Source: Lacticaseibacillus paracasei subsp. paracasei
GTDB taxonomy: Bacteria > Bacillota > Bacilli > Lactobacillales > Lactobacillaceae
Assembly (NCBI RefSeq): GCF_000829035.1
Contig: NZ_AP012541.1
Location: forward strand, 1,674,001 to 1,738,000
Length of the DNA stretch: 64,000 nt
Direction: 5' to 3'
The notes under the pieces were generated by a model. The model saw nothing but the letters and a program-made list of their open reading frames with translations. It did no database searches and was not told the origin of the DNA. Of the stretch, positions 48,158-57,259 are shown piece by piece. Position 1 is the first letter of the stretch. Every line of letters starts with the position of its first letter. The translations under genes were made by a program, and so were the position numbers.

Positions 48158-48187
48158 ATGAATGACCTTGCTTGTTTGCAGCACAGC

Positions 48188-48961
48188 TTACCGACTCGCT
48201 TGTAAACATTCGAATTGATGCAAAACTTGCGCAACTTCTTCGAATCGTTGATGCGTGGCTGCTACCTTAATATCATGAAGCAAATGCAGATCACCGTACC
48301 AGTACAGTCGGCGTTTCAAATCCTCATCAAGTCGTGCGCCATAAGCATCCAAAAACTGGTGACTTGTGGCTGGACTGCCATAGTGGGCAAGTACATCCGC
48401 AAGATCATAAGCCGGATCGCCCAGCGCCACCTGCTCCCAGTCTACTAAATACAACCGACCGCCTGCCTGTAACCAATTCTTGTGGTTCAAATCGCCATGA
48501 CAAACCGTTTGCACATCCGTGTGCGGTAACCACTGCTTTAAATCGTGCAGAGCCGTTTTGATCTTAGGCTGCGCAGCCACATCGACTGGGAAATCCTGAA
48601 GTAGTGCGATTCGTAATTGCTCAGGATCAAGGACTTGACCGCCTACTTGACGTAATAACCGTTTTAACAGACTTGAGTGGTGCACCTGTGCCAACATTTT
48701 GGCCACGACTGGCAACATCATTTGTTGCCGCGTTAACGTTTCACCGTCCAGCCACTCTTGAGCGGTTAGCACGTCTCCCGTACTCACCCGCCGCGTCCAC
48801 AACAGCCGCGGGGTAATGTGTTCAACTGATAGTGCCGCAAGAAACGGCGAGGCATTGCGCTTAAGGAAATATTTTTGATTGGCATAAACCCCAAGAAACG
48901 CACTTCCGGTGGATCCACCTGCAGGCTGCAGGGACCACCCGGAATCTAATTCAAACTCCAT
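48188..48961 (-). CDS. ytmP: YtmP-like aminoglycoside-phosphotransferase-fold kinase
   Basis: The 257-residue APH/choline-kinase-fold protein has Lys in YFLKRNASPF, catalytic VCHGDLNHKNWL (Brenner motif) and metal-binding LYLVDWEQVALGDPAYDLA. The substrate is unknown, perhaps a sugar or amino alcohol. AAGGAGT precedes the ATG at 48961. Confidence 0.9.
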   Translation of the reverse strand: MEFELDSGWSLQPAGGSTGSAFLGVYANQKYFLKRNASPFLAALSVEHITPRLLWTRRVSTGDVLTAQEWLDGETLTRQQMMLPVVAKMLAQVHHSSLLKRLLRQVGGQVLDPEQLRIALLQDFPVDVAAQPKIKTALHDLKQWLPHTDVQTVCHGDLNHKNWLQAGGRLYLVDWEQVALGDPAYDLADVLAHYGSPATSHQFLDAYGARLDEDLKRRLYWYGDLHLLHDIKVAATHQRFEEVAQVLHQFECLQASR

Positions 48962-49074
48962 AGGCACTACTCCTTACTTCTGGCCGCAGGAATGATTCAC
49001 AACATCAAAAAGACACTCCCAGGCGCTCGTGCGTCCACGCTCAATATTACTAACTTGCGAAATTCACGTCAAGA

Positions 49075-49197
49075 GCAGAGCGCAAACTGGCCCGCTTAGA
49101 AACCGGAACATAAGCGGCCTTAAGCCTAAACGGCCGGTCTTTGGCCATTTAGGCTTAAGGTCCTTATGTGTAGGTTTCTGGGCCAGTTTGCGCGTTT
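49075..49197. repeat. palindromic repeat A, copy 6
   Basis: Outer arms GCGCAAACTGGCCC / GGGCCAGTTTGCGC pair perfectly; flanks TTAGAAACCGGAACATAA and TTATGTGTAGGTTTCTG; core CTTAAGCCTAAACGGCC / GGCCATTTAGGCTTAAG. First of a tandem set after ytmP. Confidence 0.93.
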
Positions 49198-49201
49198 AGG
49201 C

Positions 49202-49318
49202 AGAGTGTGAACTGGCGCGGTTAGAAACCGGAGCATAAGCTGCCACAAGTGCGATGGCTGTACTTTGACCATTGTGCTTGTGGTCCTTATGTGAAGGTTT
49301 CTGCGCCTGTGAGCGCGT
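49202..49318. repeat. palindromic repeat A, copy 7, with a truncated third unit to 49342
   Basis: Core CCACAAGTGCGATGG / CCATTGTGCTTGTGG, flanks TTAGAAACCGGAGCATAA and TTATGTGAAGGTTTCTGCGCC. The boundary AGGCAGAGTGTGAACTGGCG (49198-49217) recurs at 49320-49339 with one change, showing the start of a third unit that is cut off at the ecsB end. Confidence 0.92.
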
Positions 49319-49350
49319 TTAGGCAGAGTGCGAACTGGCGCATCTGTCAT

Positions 49351-50565
49351 TCAACGCATCGCATCATGTACCCTCAACCGAACACGTGCATACCATCGCG
49401 TGAAGCCCCAGACAAATGCAGTCCCGCCAACAAATATTGTCAACGCGGCGAGCCACTGCAGTCGGATCAACGCAACCAGTGTGAAAACAACCACTTCAAG
49501 CAGCAACAACGTCATCAAAAGCCGTTCAAAGGCCGCCAGTTTTTGATTTGGTGCTACTGGATACAAGTGCGTGAAGACAATTTCATCATATTGGAAGAAG
49601 AATGGCAACAGCTGAAAGCCAACCATATACAAGAATAGAATCGTAAAGCCAAGCAACAGCCACCACTGAGACAAAACCGCCACGATAATCGCGCCGATCA
49701 CCAGTAGCCGCAAGTACAACCCAAGATACTCACCGCCACGCAAAAAGCCGCGCAGATACAAGTATGCCCACGTCTCTGTCTTGCTTGGCTTAACCAACTT
49801 CAAAAGTGGATCGAGGTACCGGCGACGATGGACGCTATTGGCCAAACCTGGCACATCCGTGAATAGATTATAAAATCGATACAGTCGACCCATGCGATCT
49901 GCTTCGAGGTCAATTAAAGCTTCAAAATTCAATAACCCATCTGCCAACAAGGAACTTCGCAGCCATCTGAAGACCAAATTCAGAGTCAGCGCCACTAACA
50001 AGGCCACAGCCGGATGCAAGTAAAAACCTAGAAAAAGAGCTGCGAATGTGATGACAAGCAGTACAAGTCGTGGATGTCGCCAATTGATCGGCAGATGATA
50101 GCGCTGAAGCAATTGCAGCCACAAGTCGAGATCTTTGAATAACCACACAGCTAGTAGCAGCGTCACCGTCGCACTGATTGGATCTTGACCCAATTGTGCA
50201 AATAATGGCCACATCGCCAAAGCCGCAAAACCCAATAAAGTTGCCGGTAACATCATGCTGTATCGCCGTGCCTTCAACAAATAGTCACTGAAGGCCTCTG
50301 CTTTTGGCAGTAAGAAGACTTGATCGGGCGCCTGCGCCAACGTGGCTAACTGGCCAAGCGCGATTAAAGCCGTAAAAATGACAGCCAGACACAAAGCTAA
50401 CCACCAAGATGGTTGCAATGTTTTCACTAGCAGACTGTAGGCATATAAGGCACCACCAAAAAGTATTAGCAAGACCAGTACAAAATGGTCATTGAACACC
50501 AATCGCAAATATTTTTGCTGTTCTTGGACATGTTGTCGAAGTCGAGTTCGCCATAACGCGACCAT
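49351..50565 (-). CDS. ecsB: ABC transporter permease EcsB
   Basis: The 404-residue integral membrane protein has about 8-10 hydrophobic segments in three groups and no soluble domain. Its N-terminus MVALWRTRLRQHVQEQQKYLRLVFNDHFVLVLLILFGGALYAYS matches EcsB. It pairs with EcsA, whose stop overlaps its start (TAATG). In Bacillus the system affects intramembrane proteolysis by RasP, secretion and competence. Confidence 0.92.
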   Translation of the reverse strand: MVALWRTRLRQHVQEQQKYLRLVFNDHFVLVLLILFGGALYAYSLLVKTLQPSWWLALCLAVIFTALIALGQLATLAQAPDQVFLLPKAEAFSDYLLKARRYSMMLPATLLGFAALAMWPLFAQLGQDPISATVTLLLAVWLFKDLDLWLQLLQRYHLPINWRHPRLVLLVITFAALFLGFYLHPAVALLVALTLNLVFRWLRSSLLADGLLNFEALIDLEADRMGRLYRFYNLFTDVPGLANSVHRRRYLDPLLKLVKPSKTETWAYLYLRGFLRGGEYLGLYLRLLVIGAIIVAVLSQWWLLLGFTILFLYMVGFQLLPFFFQYDEIVFTHLYPVAPNQKLAAFERLLMTLLLLEVVVFTLVALIRLQWLAALTIFVGGTAFVWGFTRWYARVRLRVHDAMR

Positions 50566-51293
50566 TACTGTTCCTCCGTCATTTTCATATAGATGTCATC
50601 CAAGCTGCCATCCTGAAGATCAAATTGCTGCTTCAAAGAAGGTAAATCACCAGTTGCTCTGACTTTACCTGCTTTGATCAAAACGAATTCGTCAGCATAT
50701 TGTTGAGCGGTTGCCAAAATATGGGTTGACATCAAAATAGACGCTCCTTGCTCCTTTTTTGCTGTCACCAAGTCCAACAGATCATGGACGGCCAGTGGAT
50801 CAAGTCCAGAAAAAGGTTCGTCGATGATAAAAAGCTGTGCATGCGTCATAAACGCCGCCACAATCATGACCTTTTGCTGCATCCCTTTTGAGAATTTTGC
50901 TGGAAACCAGTCCAACTTATTGTCGAGTCGGAACATTTTCAGCATATTATCGGCATCTTGCCATGCAACCGTCGCATCAAGATCGTAAGCCATGATGGTC
51001 ATTTCAAGATGTTCCCGCAACGTCAATTCCGGATAAAGCACCGGTGTCTCAGGCACATACGCGAGGTCAGCTCGAAAACCAGTGGGATCATCGTGTAATG
51101 TTTTGCCATCAAGTGAAATCGTCCCGCTTTGTGGGGTCAACAATCCTATAATATGTTTGATGGTCGTTGACTTGCCCGCACCATTCAAACCAATTAACCC
51201 GACAATTTTGCCTGCCGGTACGGTAAAGTTGATATCTTTCAAGACCGTTAAATTGCCGTAACCACCGGTCAATCCTTCAATTGTTAAAGTCAT
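50565..51293 (-). CDS. ecsA: ABC transporter ATP-binding protein EcsA
   Basis: The 242-residue ATPase has Walker A GLIGLNGAGKSTTIKHI, the Q loop, signature FSKGMQQKV, Walker B LFIIDEPFSGLDP and a His switch in STHIL. It is divergent from hit, as ecsA is from hit in Bacillus. Confidence 0.95.
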   Translation of the reverse strand: MTLTIEGLTGGYGNLTVLKDINFTVPAGKIVGLIGLNGAGKSTTIKHIIGLLTPQSGTISLDGKTLHDDPTGFRADLAYVPETPVLYPELTLREHLEMTIMAYDLDATVAWQDADNMLKMFRLDNKLDWFPAKFSKGMQQKVMIVAAFMTHAQLFIIDEPFSGLDPLAVHDLLDLVTAKKEQGASILMSTHILATAQQYADEFVLIKAGKVRATGDLPSLKQQFDLQDGSLDDIYMKMTEEQ

Positions 51294-51389
51294 CTTACCA
51301 GTCCCAATCTGTATAATTTCAGTTAGTGATATGATAGCATGAAATCAAGGTTTCTATTTAAAAAGCGCAAGCAGAAATGAGGCAGCAAC

Positions 51390-51818
51390 ATGAATGATTG
51401 CATTTTTTGCAAAATTGTCCGTAACGAAATCCCCAATGTTACCGTATATGAAGATGACGTTGTCAAAGCCTTTCTGGATATCACGCAGGTTACACCGGGA
51501 CATACTTTATTAGTCCCCAAAGTTCACATTCCAGATATTTTCGCTTATGACACTGAACTTGCCGCAGCGGTTTTTGAACGTCTGCCAAAAATTGCCCGCG
51601 CCATCAAGGCCAGTGACCCGGCAATTAAAGGTATGAATATTTTGAATAACAACGGCAAGGTCGCCTATCAAAGCGTTTTTCACTCACATATCCATTTGAT
51701 TCCTCGCTATAGCGATCAAGATGATTTTGGCATGCACTTTGGCGATCACAGTGCACAGTATGACACAGAGAAACTTGAAGCGGTCGCTGACAAAATTCGT
51801 ACCCAGCTGGAGGCCTAA
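51390..51818 (+). CDS. hit: HIT-family nucleotide hydrolase
   Basis: The 142-residue protein starts MNDCIFCKIVRNEIP and has the histidine triad in FHSHIHLIPRY. Such proteins hydrolyse nucleoside phosphoramidates. GAGGCAGCAAC precedes the ATG. It lies three bases before the next gene. Confidence 0.96.
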   Translation: MNDCIFCKIVRNEIPNVTVYEDDVVKAFLDITQVTPGHTLLVPKVHIPDIFAYDTELAAAVFERLPKIARAIKASDPAIKGMNILNNNGKVAYQSVFHSHIHLIPRYSDQDDFGMHFGDHSAQYDTEKLEAVADKIRTQLEA

Positions 51819-51820
51819 GC

Positions 51821-52192
51821 ATGAAATTTAAACACGGCTTTTTACTCGGAGCACTGACCGGAACAGTTTATGCGCTGTTGACTGCAAAAAAAACCGGTCC
51901 ACAACTTCAACAAGAGATCGCGGCCTACTTTGAAGGCTTATCAGACGGAGTTGGTCAGGTGCGTGAGAGTGTTGCTCAGTTCAGTCAATCCCTCACCCAT
52001 TTATCTGACGAACTCAACAATACTTTGAAACCTGCCATGAAAGATATCACAGATCGGGTCGAGACTTTTGAATTTGAAACGGCCCCGCGCGTTGATGCGA
52101 TCCAAAAGCATGTTGAAAATATCAATGATGCTGTCAGCAATCTTGATGCTATGCCGACTGCCGATCAGCGTGAACCTTTACCAAAACATTGA
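51821..52192 (+). CDS. YtxH-like small membrane-associated protein
   Basis: The 123-residue protein has an N-terminal hydrophobic segment with KFKHGFLLGALTGTVYALLTAKKTGPQLQQEI, the YtxH pattern, followed by amphipathic helices (residues 35-105). Function is unknown. GGAGGCCTAAGC precedes the ATG, overlapping the end of hit. Confidence 0.8.
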   Translation: MKFKHGFLLGALTGTVYALLTAKKTGPQLQQEIAAYFEGLSDGVGQVRESVAQFSQSLTHLSDELNNTLKPAMKDITDRVETFEFETAPRVDAIQKHVENINDAVSNLDAMPTADQREPLPKH

Positions 52193-52272
52193 AAATTGCC
52201 GGCGATGTCCATCAATTAAGTCGTGACGGTTTCGTGAAACTTATGTGAAGATCCGCGTGCGGCAGTAAGTTA

Positions 52273-52281
52273 TGGTATAGT
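52273..52281 (+). promoter_or_regulatory. prsA promoter, extended -10
   Basis: TGGTATAGT (TG-N-TATAGT) lies 48 bases before the prsA ATG; no good -35 box is seen. Confidence 0.5.
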
Positions 52282-52328
52282 AGACGGCAGTGTTAACCGA
52301 AACTTTTAAGATTAGGATGTGTGATTGC

Positions 52329-53231
52329 ATGAAAAAATGGATTCTCGGCGTTGTTGGTTTGTTTGTAGCAGTGACGTTAGCTGGTTGTTCAAGCAGCACG
52401 GTTGCAAACATGAAAGGTGCCAAGGTCACCAAAGACGAGTACTATGACGCCATGAAGAAGACCACCACTGGCCAAGCAACATTGCGTAACATGATTGTTT
52501 TGAAGGCATTGGAACAACAATACCCGAATAAGGTGTCTGATAAGAAGGTCAACAGTCAGTTCAATACACTGAAGAAACAATATGGTTCTTCATTCGATAC
52601 AACCCTTGAACAAAATGGGTATACCGAATCAAGTTTTAAGGATCAAATTCGGACAACCTTGTACTCAGAAGTTGCCTTGAAGGCCCTCAAAAAGCCAACA
52701 GAAAAACAAATTGCTGCTCAGTGGAAGAAGTATCAACCGAAGATCACCGTGCAACATATCTTGGTCAAGACCGAAGATGAAGCTAAACAAATCATTTCCG
52801 ACTACCAAAAAGACCCAACCGAAAAGAACTTTGAGGCCCTTGCCAAGAAGAACTCAATCGATACTGGAACAAAAGATAAGGGCGGTAAGTTGACGGCGTT
52901 TGACAACACCGATACTAGCTTGGATTCAACCTTCAAGAAAGCAGCCTTTAAGTTAACCAAGGCCGGCGATATCACCACAACACCGGTTAAGACGCAGTAT
53001 GGCTATCATGTTATCCGCGTTATCTCCGTTGGTAAAAAAGGCACGATGAAGGAACACAAGAAAGATTTGGAAAACCAGCTCTATACAACATGGCAGAGCG
53101 ACCAAACCGTGATGAACGGTATCATCACCAAAGTGCTTAAGAAGGAAAATGTTTCCATTAAGGATAACGACTTGAAGGATGTTCTTTCAAGCTATCTGAG
53201 CACCAGCTCAAGTACCAGTACTTCAAACTAA
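52329..53231 (+). CDS. prsA: PrsA foldase lipoprotein
   Basis: The 300-residue peptidyl-prolyl isomerase has signal MKKWILGVVGLFVAVTLAGC with the lipid-bearing Cys20. A SurA-like N-domain is followed by a parvulin PpiC domain (about residues 135-230, with ITVQHILVK and YGYHVIRVI), and a Ser/Thr tail. It folds exported proteins at the outer face of the membrane. AGGATGTG precedes the ATG. A terminator follows. Confidence 0.96.
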   Translation: MKKWILGVVGLFVAVTLAGCSSSTVANMKGAKVTKDEYYDAMKKTTTGQATLRNMIVLKALEQQYPNKVSDKKVNSQFNTLKKQYGSSFDTTLEQNGYTESSFKDQIRTTLYSEVALKALKKPTEKQIAAQWKKYQPKITVQHILVKTEDEAKQIISDYQKDPTEKNFEALAKKNSIDTGTKDKGGKLTAFDNTDTSLDSTFKKAAFKLTKAGDITTTPVKTQYGYHVIRVISVGKKGTMKEHKKDLENQLYTTWQSDQTVMNGIITKVLKKENVSIKDNDLKDVLSSYLSTSSSTSTSN

Positions 53232-53256
53232 AAATTAAATCAGTGTTAGCACTTGA

Positions 53257-53290
53257 AAGCCTCGCAATTAATTTTGCGAGGCTTTTATTT
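53257..53290 (+). terminator. terminator of prsA
   Basis: Stem AAGCCTCGCAA / TTGCGAGGCTT followed by TTATTTG. Confidence 0.9.
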
Positions 53291-53340
53291 GTGTTGCAAA
53301 CATGACGCAATGAATGGCAAGTGATTGTTTGTAGGACTCA

Positions 53341-53388
53341 AAAAAGGCTGATAAAGATGGGCGCTATCCCATCTTTATCAGCCTTTTG
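53341..53388 (-). terminator. terminator of yhaM
   Basis: A perfect stem of about 20 bases (AAAAGGCTGATAAAGATGGG and complement) with a 6-base loop; the minus strand continues TTTTTTG. Confidence 0.93.
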
Positions 53389-53425
53389 ACAACCACATGA
53401 CTACAACTAAACTGACTGAATTCGC

Positions 53426-54403
53426 CTAGTGCGGATCCGGAAAAGTTTGACCATTTTTAGGTCGATAGAAGCGACGATTGTCCATACCGAAAAGTCGTTC
53501 TGTGAAGGTACCAGGATCAACATGTTGGTAGGCGGTTGTCATCATATTGATTGATGCGTCCAATTCGTCTAAATCATGCAACACTTGCGCTTCAAGCAGC
53601 TCTGGCCGCACCGGCGAGCCGTATTCAAGCAATCCGTGATGTGCAAGCACGACATGACGTAGTAAGAGCATATCTTCAGCGTTGATATCAATTTTAAGTT
53701 GCTGTGCTGCTAAGACAATCTGTTCGTCAATGAGAACGATGTGACCAATCAAGTTGCCTTCAACCGTGTAATCAGTTGAGATTGGCCCGCTTAACTCAAT
53801 GGTCTTACCGAGATCATGTAAAATTGCGCCTGCATATAGCAAACTTTTGTTCAAGCTCGAATACTGTTGAACGACACTTTTAGCAAGTCGCAAGATGCTT
53901 AGCGTATGAAAAGCGAGACCACCAGCAAAAGCATGGTGATTTGACTTGGCGGCCGGATAACTGAAAAATGCCTTCTTGTGATCATTGATCAGTTTACGGA
54001 CAATTCGATTCCAGTTAGCATTGGTGATTTCGAAGATGTAACTGTTCAGTTCCTCTTCCATATCACTGGGTGCTTCTGGCGCCCGCTCAACAAAGGCTTT
54101 AGGATCATTGCCTTCCTCTTGGGTTGCCAACCGCAATGAAAAAATCTTAATTTGCGGATTGCCTTGATATAATTCACGCTTACCCGACAATTGGACGACT
54201 TCGCCAGCCTTAAACTGAGCAATGTCATTGTCGCTAGCATCCCAGAACTTACCTGAAATATGTCCTGAATTGTCTTGAAAAATCATCGCAATAAATTTTT
54301 TGCCATTCTTTGCGACACGCACTTCAGCTGATTTAATCAGCACAGGAAGCCGAACATCTTCTTCATTATGATAATCGAAAAGCCGTTTTACCAAGGTCGT
54401 CAC
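53426..54403 (-). CDS. yhaM: 3'-5' exoribonuclease YhaM
   Basis: The 325-residue protein has an OB-fold domain (about residues 15-105, with VAKNGKKFIAMIFQDNSGHISGKFWDA) and an HD domain with HHAFAGGLAFHTLSI, AGAILHDLGKTIELS and VVLAHHGLLEYGS. It degrades RNA and single-stranded DNA from the 3' end. The start is ambiguous: GTG at 54403 has AAGGA only 4 bases upstream; TTG at 54394 is preceded by AAGGTG. Confidence 0.94.
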   Translation of the reverse strand: MTTLVKRLFDYHNEEDVRLPVLIKSAEVRVAKNGKKFIAMIFQDNSGHISGKFWDASDNDIAQFKAGEVVQLSGKRELYQGNPQIKIFSLRLATQEEGNDPKAFVERAPEAPSDMEEELNSYIFEITNANWNRIVRKLINDHKKAFFSYPAAKSNHHAFAGGLAFHTLSILRLAKSVVQQYSSLNKSLLYAGAILHDLGKTIELSGPISTDYTVEGNLIGHIVLIDEQIVLAAQQLKIDINAEDMLLLRHVVLAHHGLLEYGSPVRPELLEAQVLHDLDELDASINMMTTAYQHVDPGTFTERLFGMDNRRFYRPKNGQTFPDPH

Positions 54404-54431
54404 CTTTTCCTTGAATTTTCACACTACTTAA

Positions 54432-54460
54432 ATCATACAGATATCAATGATAAAGTACAA
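54432..54460 (-). promoter_or_regulatory. promoter of yhaM
   Basis: TTGTAC, 17 bases, TATGAT on the minus strand, about 30 bases upstream of the start. Confidence 0.75.
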
Positions 54461-54694
54461 GGAAGGTTGGTGCTTGAGTGAATGAGAAACCATGCTTCAT
54501 TGTCATACAAATGTTAGGCACATCCAAGGACGAGTCAGCGCTCGGGTAAGAGCTGGCACCTAACCCTTTTTAAAAATAATGGTTGGATACTGCAAAAGAA
54601 AATGCACCACCTATGAATTGCCTTTTGCCAGCAAGTTTAGTTCAAACATTGTCGCGACACGCTCAGCCTTCTCTATGCGCATGAATTTCCAAAG
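54461..54694. other. intergenic region with an unexplained inverted repeat
   Basis: No gene is supported. The segment 54511-54565 starts GTTAGGCAC and ends GGCACCTAAC, with CGAG/CTCG and GAGTCAGCGCTC inside, so it can fold. It is neither repeat A nor repeat B. The rest shows nothing recognised. Confidence 0.45.
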
Positions 54695-54726
54695 AAAAAG
54701 GATCTCCGCAATCAACGGAAATCCTT
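54695..54726 (-). terminator. terminator of yheA
   Basis: Minus-strand stem AAGGATTTCCG / CGGAGATCCTT then TTTTCTTT. Confidence 0.85.
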
Positions 54727-54739
54727 CAATCACCAGTCA

Positions 54740-55084
54740 TTACTTGCCTTGATAGACATCAATAATTGGTTGGGAAATAATTTTGTTCAATTCGTCCATC
54801 ATCTGAGATAGGCCTTGTTCTTTTGCCATCAAATTTTGGATCGGCTGGATGTCGCGCATCTTGTCGCCAAGTTCTTGCAATGACTTAACTTCATCATCCG
54901 TGAAATCTTGTCCCTGCATTGACTTTTGCTGCATCTCATATTGCTTTTGTTGGAATTGTTGGAACAAACCGTAAGCAACGGCGTCCAGCTTCAAGAGATC
55001 AAACGCCTTCTTGAGATCCTGAAATTCCTGTGTTGTCTTGATATCTGCCGCCATCTGATTAGCGGTGTCGTAAACATTTGCCAT
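54740..55084 (-). CDS. yheA: YheA/YlbF-family protein (UPF0342)
   Basis: The 114-residue all-helical protein has YDTANQMAADIKTTQEFQDLKKAF, YGLFQQFQQKQYEMQQKSMQG and DELNKIISQPIIDVYQG, the YheA pattern. The family includes RNase Y-associated YlbF/YmcA-like proteins; its own role is unclear. GTGAGGTAAAGT precedes the ATG. It follows the PBP gene closely and likely shares its transcript. Confidence 0.9.
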   Translation of the reverse strand: MANVYDTANQMAADIKTTQEFQDLKKAFDLLKLDAVAYGLFQQFQQKQYEMQQKSMQGQDFTDDEVKSLQELGDKMRDIQPIQNLMAKEQGLSQMMDELNKIISQPIIDVYQGK

Positions 55085-55105
55085 ACTTTACCTCACTTTT
55101 TGAGC

Positions 55106-57148
55106 CTATTTAAACCAGCCCTTGATATTATCATACCATTGTCCCACAGTTTGCTTGGCACTGTCTATGCCTTTCTCGATACTATCCTGAATTCCTTGCC
55201 ATGTTTTGTCGCCACTGGATGGTGTTTGGATGCTAGCCATTTGTGCGGCATCTTTCGTGTCAAACGCGGTTTGTGGCGTATTCGGCATTAGGTTCGTCAT
55301 TTCGAGTTTAAATAACGGTGCCACCCCAGACGTGCTGGTGCCTTGAAGGAAATGCTGACTGTCAGTTGTCGGGTAGCCAATCCAGGTCGCATTTACAATA
55401 TCTGGCGTATAGCCAATGACCCACTGATCCTTAGTGCCATAGCCCCAACTACTTGGGACCTCAGTACTGCCAGTTTTCCCGGCGATTGTGTAGCCAGCTG
55501 GTTTAGCAGTTTGACCGGTCCCTTCGTTAAACGTTCCGATCATCATGCTCGTCATTTCCTGAGCCACTTTTTTTGATATGATTTGACGCATCGTTGGATG
55601 TGAGTTGTCGACCACCGTTTGACCTGACGCATCAACAATTTTGCGAATGAAGTGAGTCGTTGGCAATTTACCGCCATTCGCAAACACCGCATAGGCCCGT
55701 GCCATCATCAGCGGTGAAACCCCATTTTTAAGGCCACCAAGTGCAGCAGCAAGATTCTGATCGCTTTCTTTTAGTTGGATGCCAAACCGATCTAAGCTAG
55801 TGACCCCTTTTTGTACACCAATCTTATTAAGCAGCCAAACAGCCGGCGCGTTGATCGAATCGGCTAACGCTTTATACATCGGGACAGTACCTAAATAGGT
55901 GCCGGTTGCATTGGTCGGCGTATAATTATTTTTACCGTAACTAAGTTTCTCGTCCTTCAAGACAGAATCATAATGATAACCATTTTCAAGTGCTGGTGTA
56001 TAAACCATCAACGGCTTGATCGTGGAACCCGGCGAATTGCGAAGTTGTGTTGCGTAGTTAAACCCTAAGAAGGTATGCTCACCGCGATTACCAACGACCG
56101 CCCTGACACCGCCTGTTTTCGGATCAAGCACGATGGAAGCCCCTTGAACCTGCTTACCATCTGCGGCATTTGCCGGAAACGCCCAGTCTTGAGCAAAGCT
56201 GTTTTGAAGGTTGCGTTGATAAGTTTGATCCAAATTGGTATAAATTTTATAACCTTTGTTCAAAATATCATCGACACTAATACCTTCACTGCGCGCCTCT
56301 TCAATGACGGAGTCAAAATAAGACGGATATTTTTGACTGTTGGCCGTTGAAAAAGTATCGACAACCTGCACTGACTGCGCTTTTGCCGCATTGGCCTGCG
56401 CCTGCGTGAGCTTCTTATTGTCCACCATCAATTGCAAAACGACATTGCGGCGCGACAAAGCATTGTCCATGTGATCAGCGGGGTTATAGTAGCTAGGATT
56501 CCGTAACATCCCCGCCAGAATTGCCCCTTCACTCGCATCAAGCTGGCTGGCATCTTTGCCAAAATACCGCTTAGCAGCATCTTGAACCCCCCAGACCCCA
56601 TTGCCAAAATAAGCATTATTGAGGTACATCGCAAGAATGTCTTGTTTGGAGTAAACTTTATTCAACTGGATGGCCATAAATAGTTCTTGGGCCTTGCGCA
56701 TCACCGTCTGCTTTTGCGTCAGCAAGGTATTCTTCGCCAATTGTTGGGTAATCGTACTACCACCACCCATGATTTGGCCATGGTGGATGACATAATTCAA
56801 AGCAGAGCGAAGAATCCCTTTGATTGAAAAACCGCCATTGGTATAAAACGTACGGTCTTCCGTCGAGATAACGGCATTTTGTACTTGCGGACTAATCGCC
56901 TTTAACTCGACGTAGGTCCCTTTTTGGCCGTACAGTGTGCCGGCTTCTTCGTTGTTAGCGTCATAAATGACGGTTTTTGTTTGTAAGGTACTCTTGATGT
57001 TTTCAACATCGGCGGTTTTGGCTTTATAAGTAAACCAAGCAGAGAACCCGAGCATGACTGTCAGACCAATTAAAATCAGCCAACGAATCACCTGAAACCG
57101 GCGGAAAAACCACCGTGTTCCCTGCCAAATTCGTGATAAGAACTGCAT
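55106..57148 (-). CDS. class A penicillin-binding protein (PBP1A family)
   Basis: The 680-residue bifunctional enzyme has one membrane helix (about residues 19-40), a GT51 glycosyltransferase domain (ISTEDRTFYTNGGFS, GGGSTITQQLAKN) and a transpeptidase domain with SPGSTIKP (SxxK), DSINAPA (SxN) and GKTGSTEV (KTG). It polymerises and cross-links peptidoglycan. TAGGAGGACGGAA precedes the ATG at 57148. The C-terminus ends in a short amphipathic tail. Confidence 0.95.
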   Translation of the reverse strand: MQFLSRIWQGTRWFFRRFQVIRWLILIGLTVMLGFSAWFTYKAKTADVENIKSTLQTKTVIYDANNEEAGTLYGQKGTYVELKAISPQVQNAVISTEDRTFYTNGGFSIKGILRSALNYVIHHGQIMGGGSTITQQLAKNTLLTQKQTVMRKAQELFMAIQLNKVYSKQDILAMYLNNAYFGNGVWGVQDAAKRYFGKDASQLDASEGAILAGMLRNPSYYNPADHMDNALSRRNVVLQLMVDNKKLTQAQANAAKAQSVQVVDTFSTANSQKYPSYFDSVIEEARSEGISVDDILNKGYKIYTNLDQTYQRNLQNSFAQDWAFPANAADGKQVQGASIVLDPKTGGVRAVVGNRGEHTFLGFNYATQLRNSPGSTIKPLMVYTPALENGYHYDSVLKDEKLSYGKNNYTPTNATGTYLGTVPMYKALADSINAPAVWLLNKIGVQKGVTSLDRFGIQLKESDQNLAAALGGLKNGVSPLMMARAYAVFANGGKLPTTHFIRKIVDASGQTVVDNSHPTMRQIISKKVAQEMTSMMIGTFNEGTGQTAKPAGYTIAGKTGSTEVPSSWGYGTKDQWVIGYTPDIVNATWIGYPTTDSQHFLQGTSTSGVAPLFKLEMTNLMPNTPQTAFDTKDAAQMASIQTPSSGDKTWQGIQDSIEKGIDSAKQTVGQWYDNIKGWFK

Positions 57149-57259
57149 TTCCGTCCTCCTAATGTGAATCTTGTTTATTGTAGCATAGGCGACAACCGCC
57201 AAAATTTCATCGACATCTTTTTAAGCAAACTTTATGGTCAAATGAATTGAGGAAATCAC

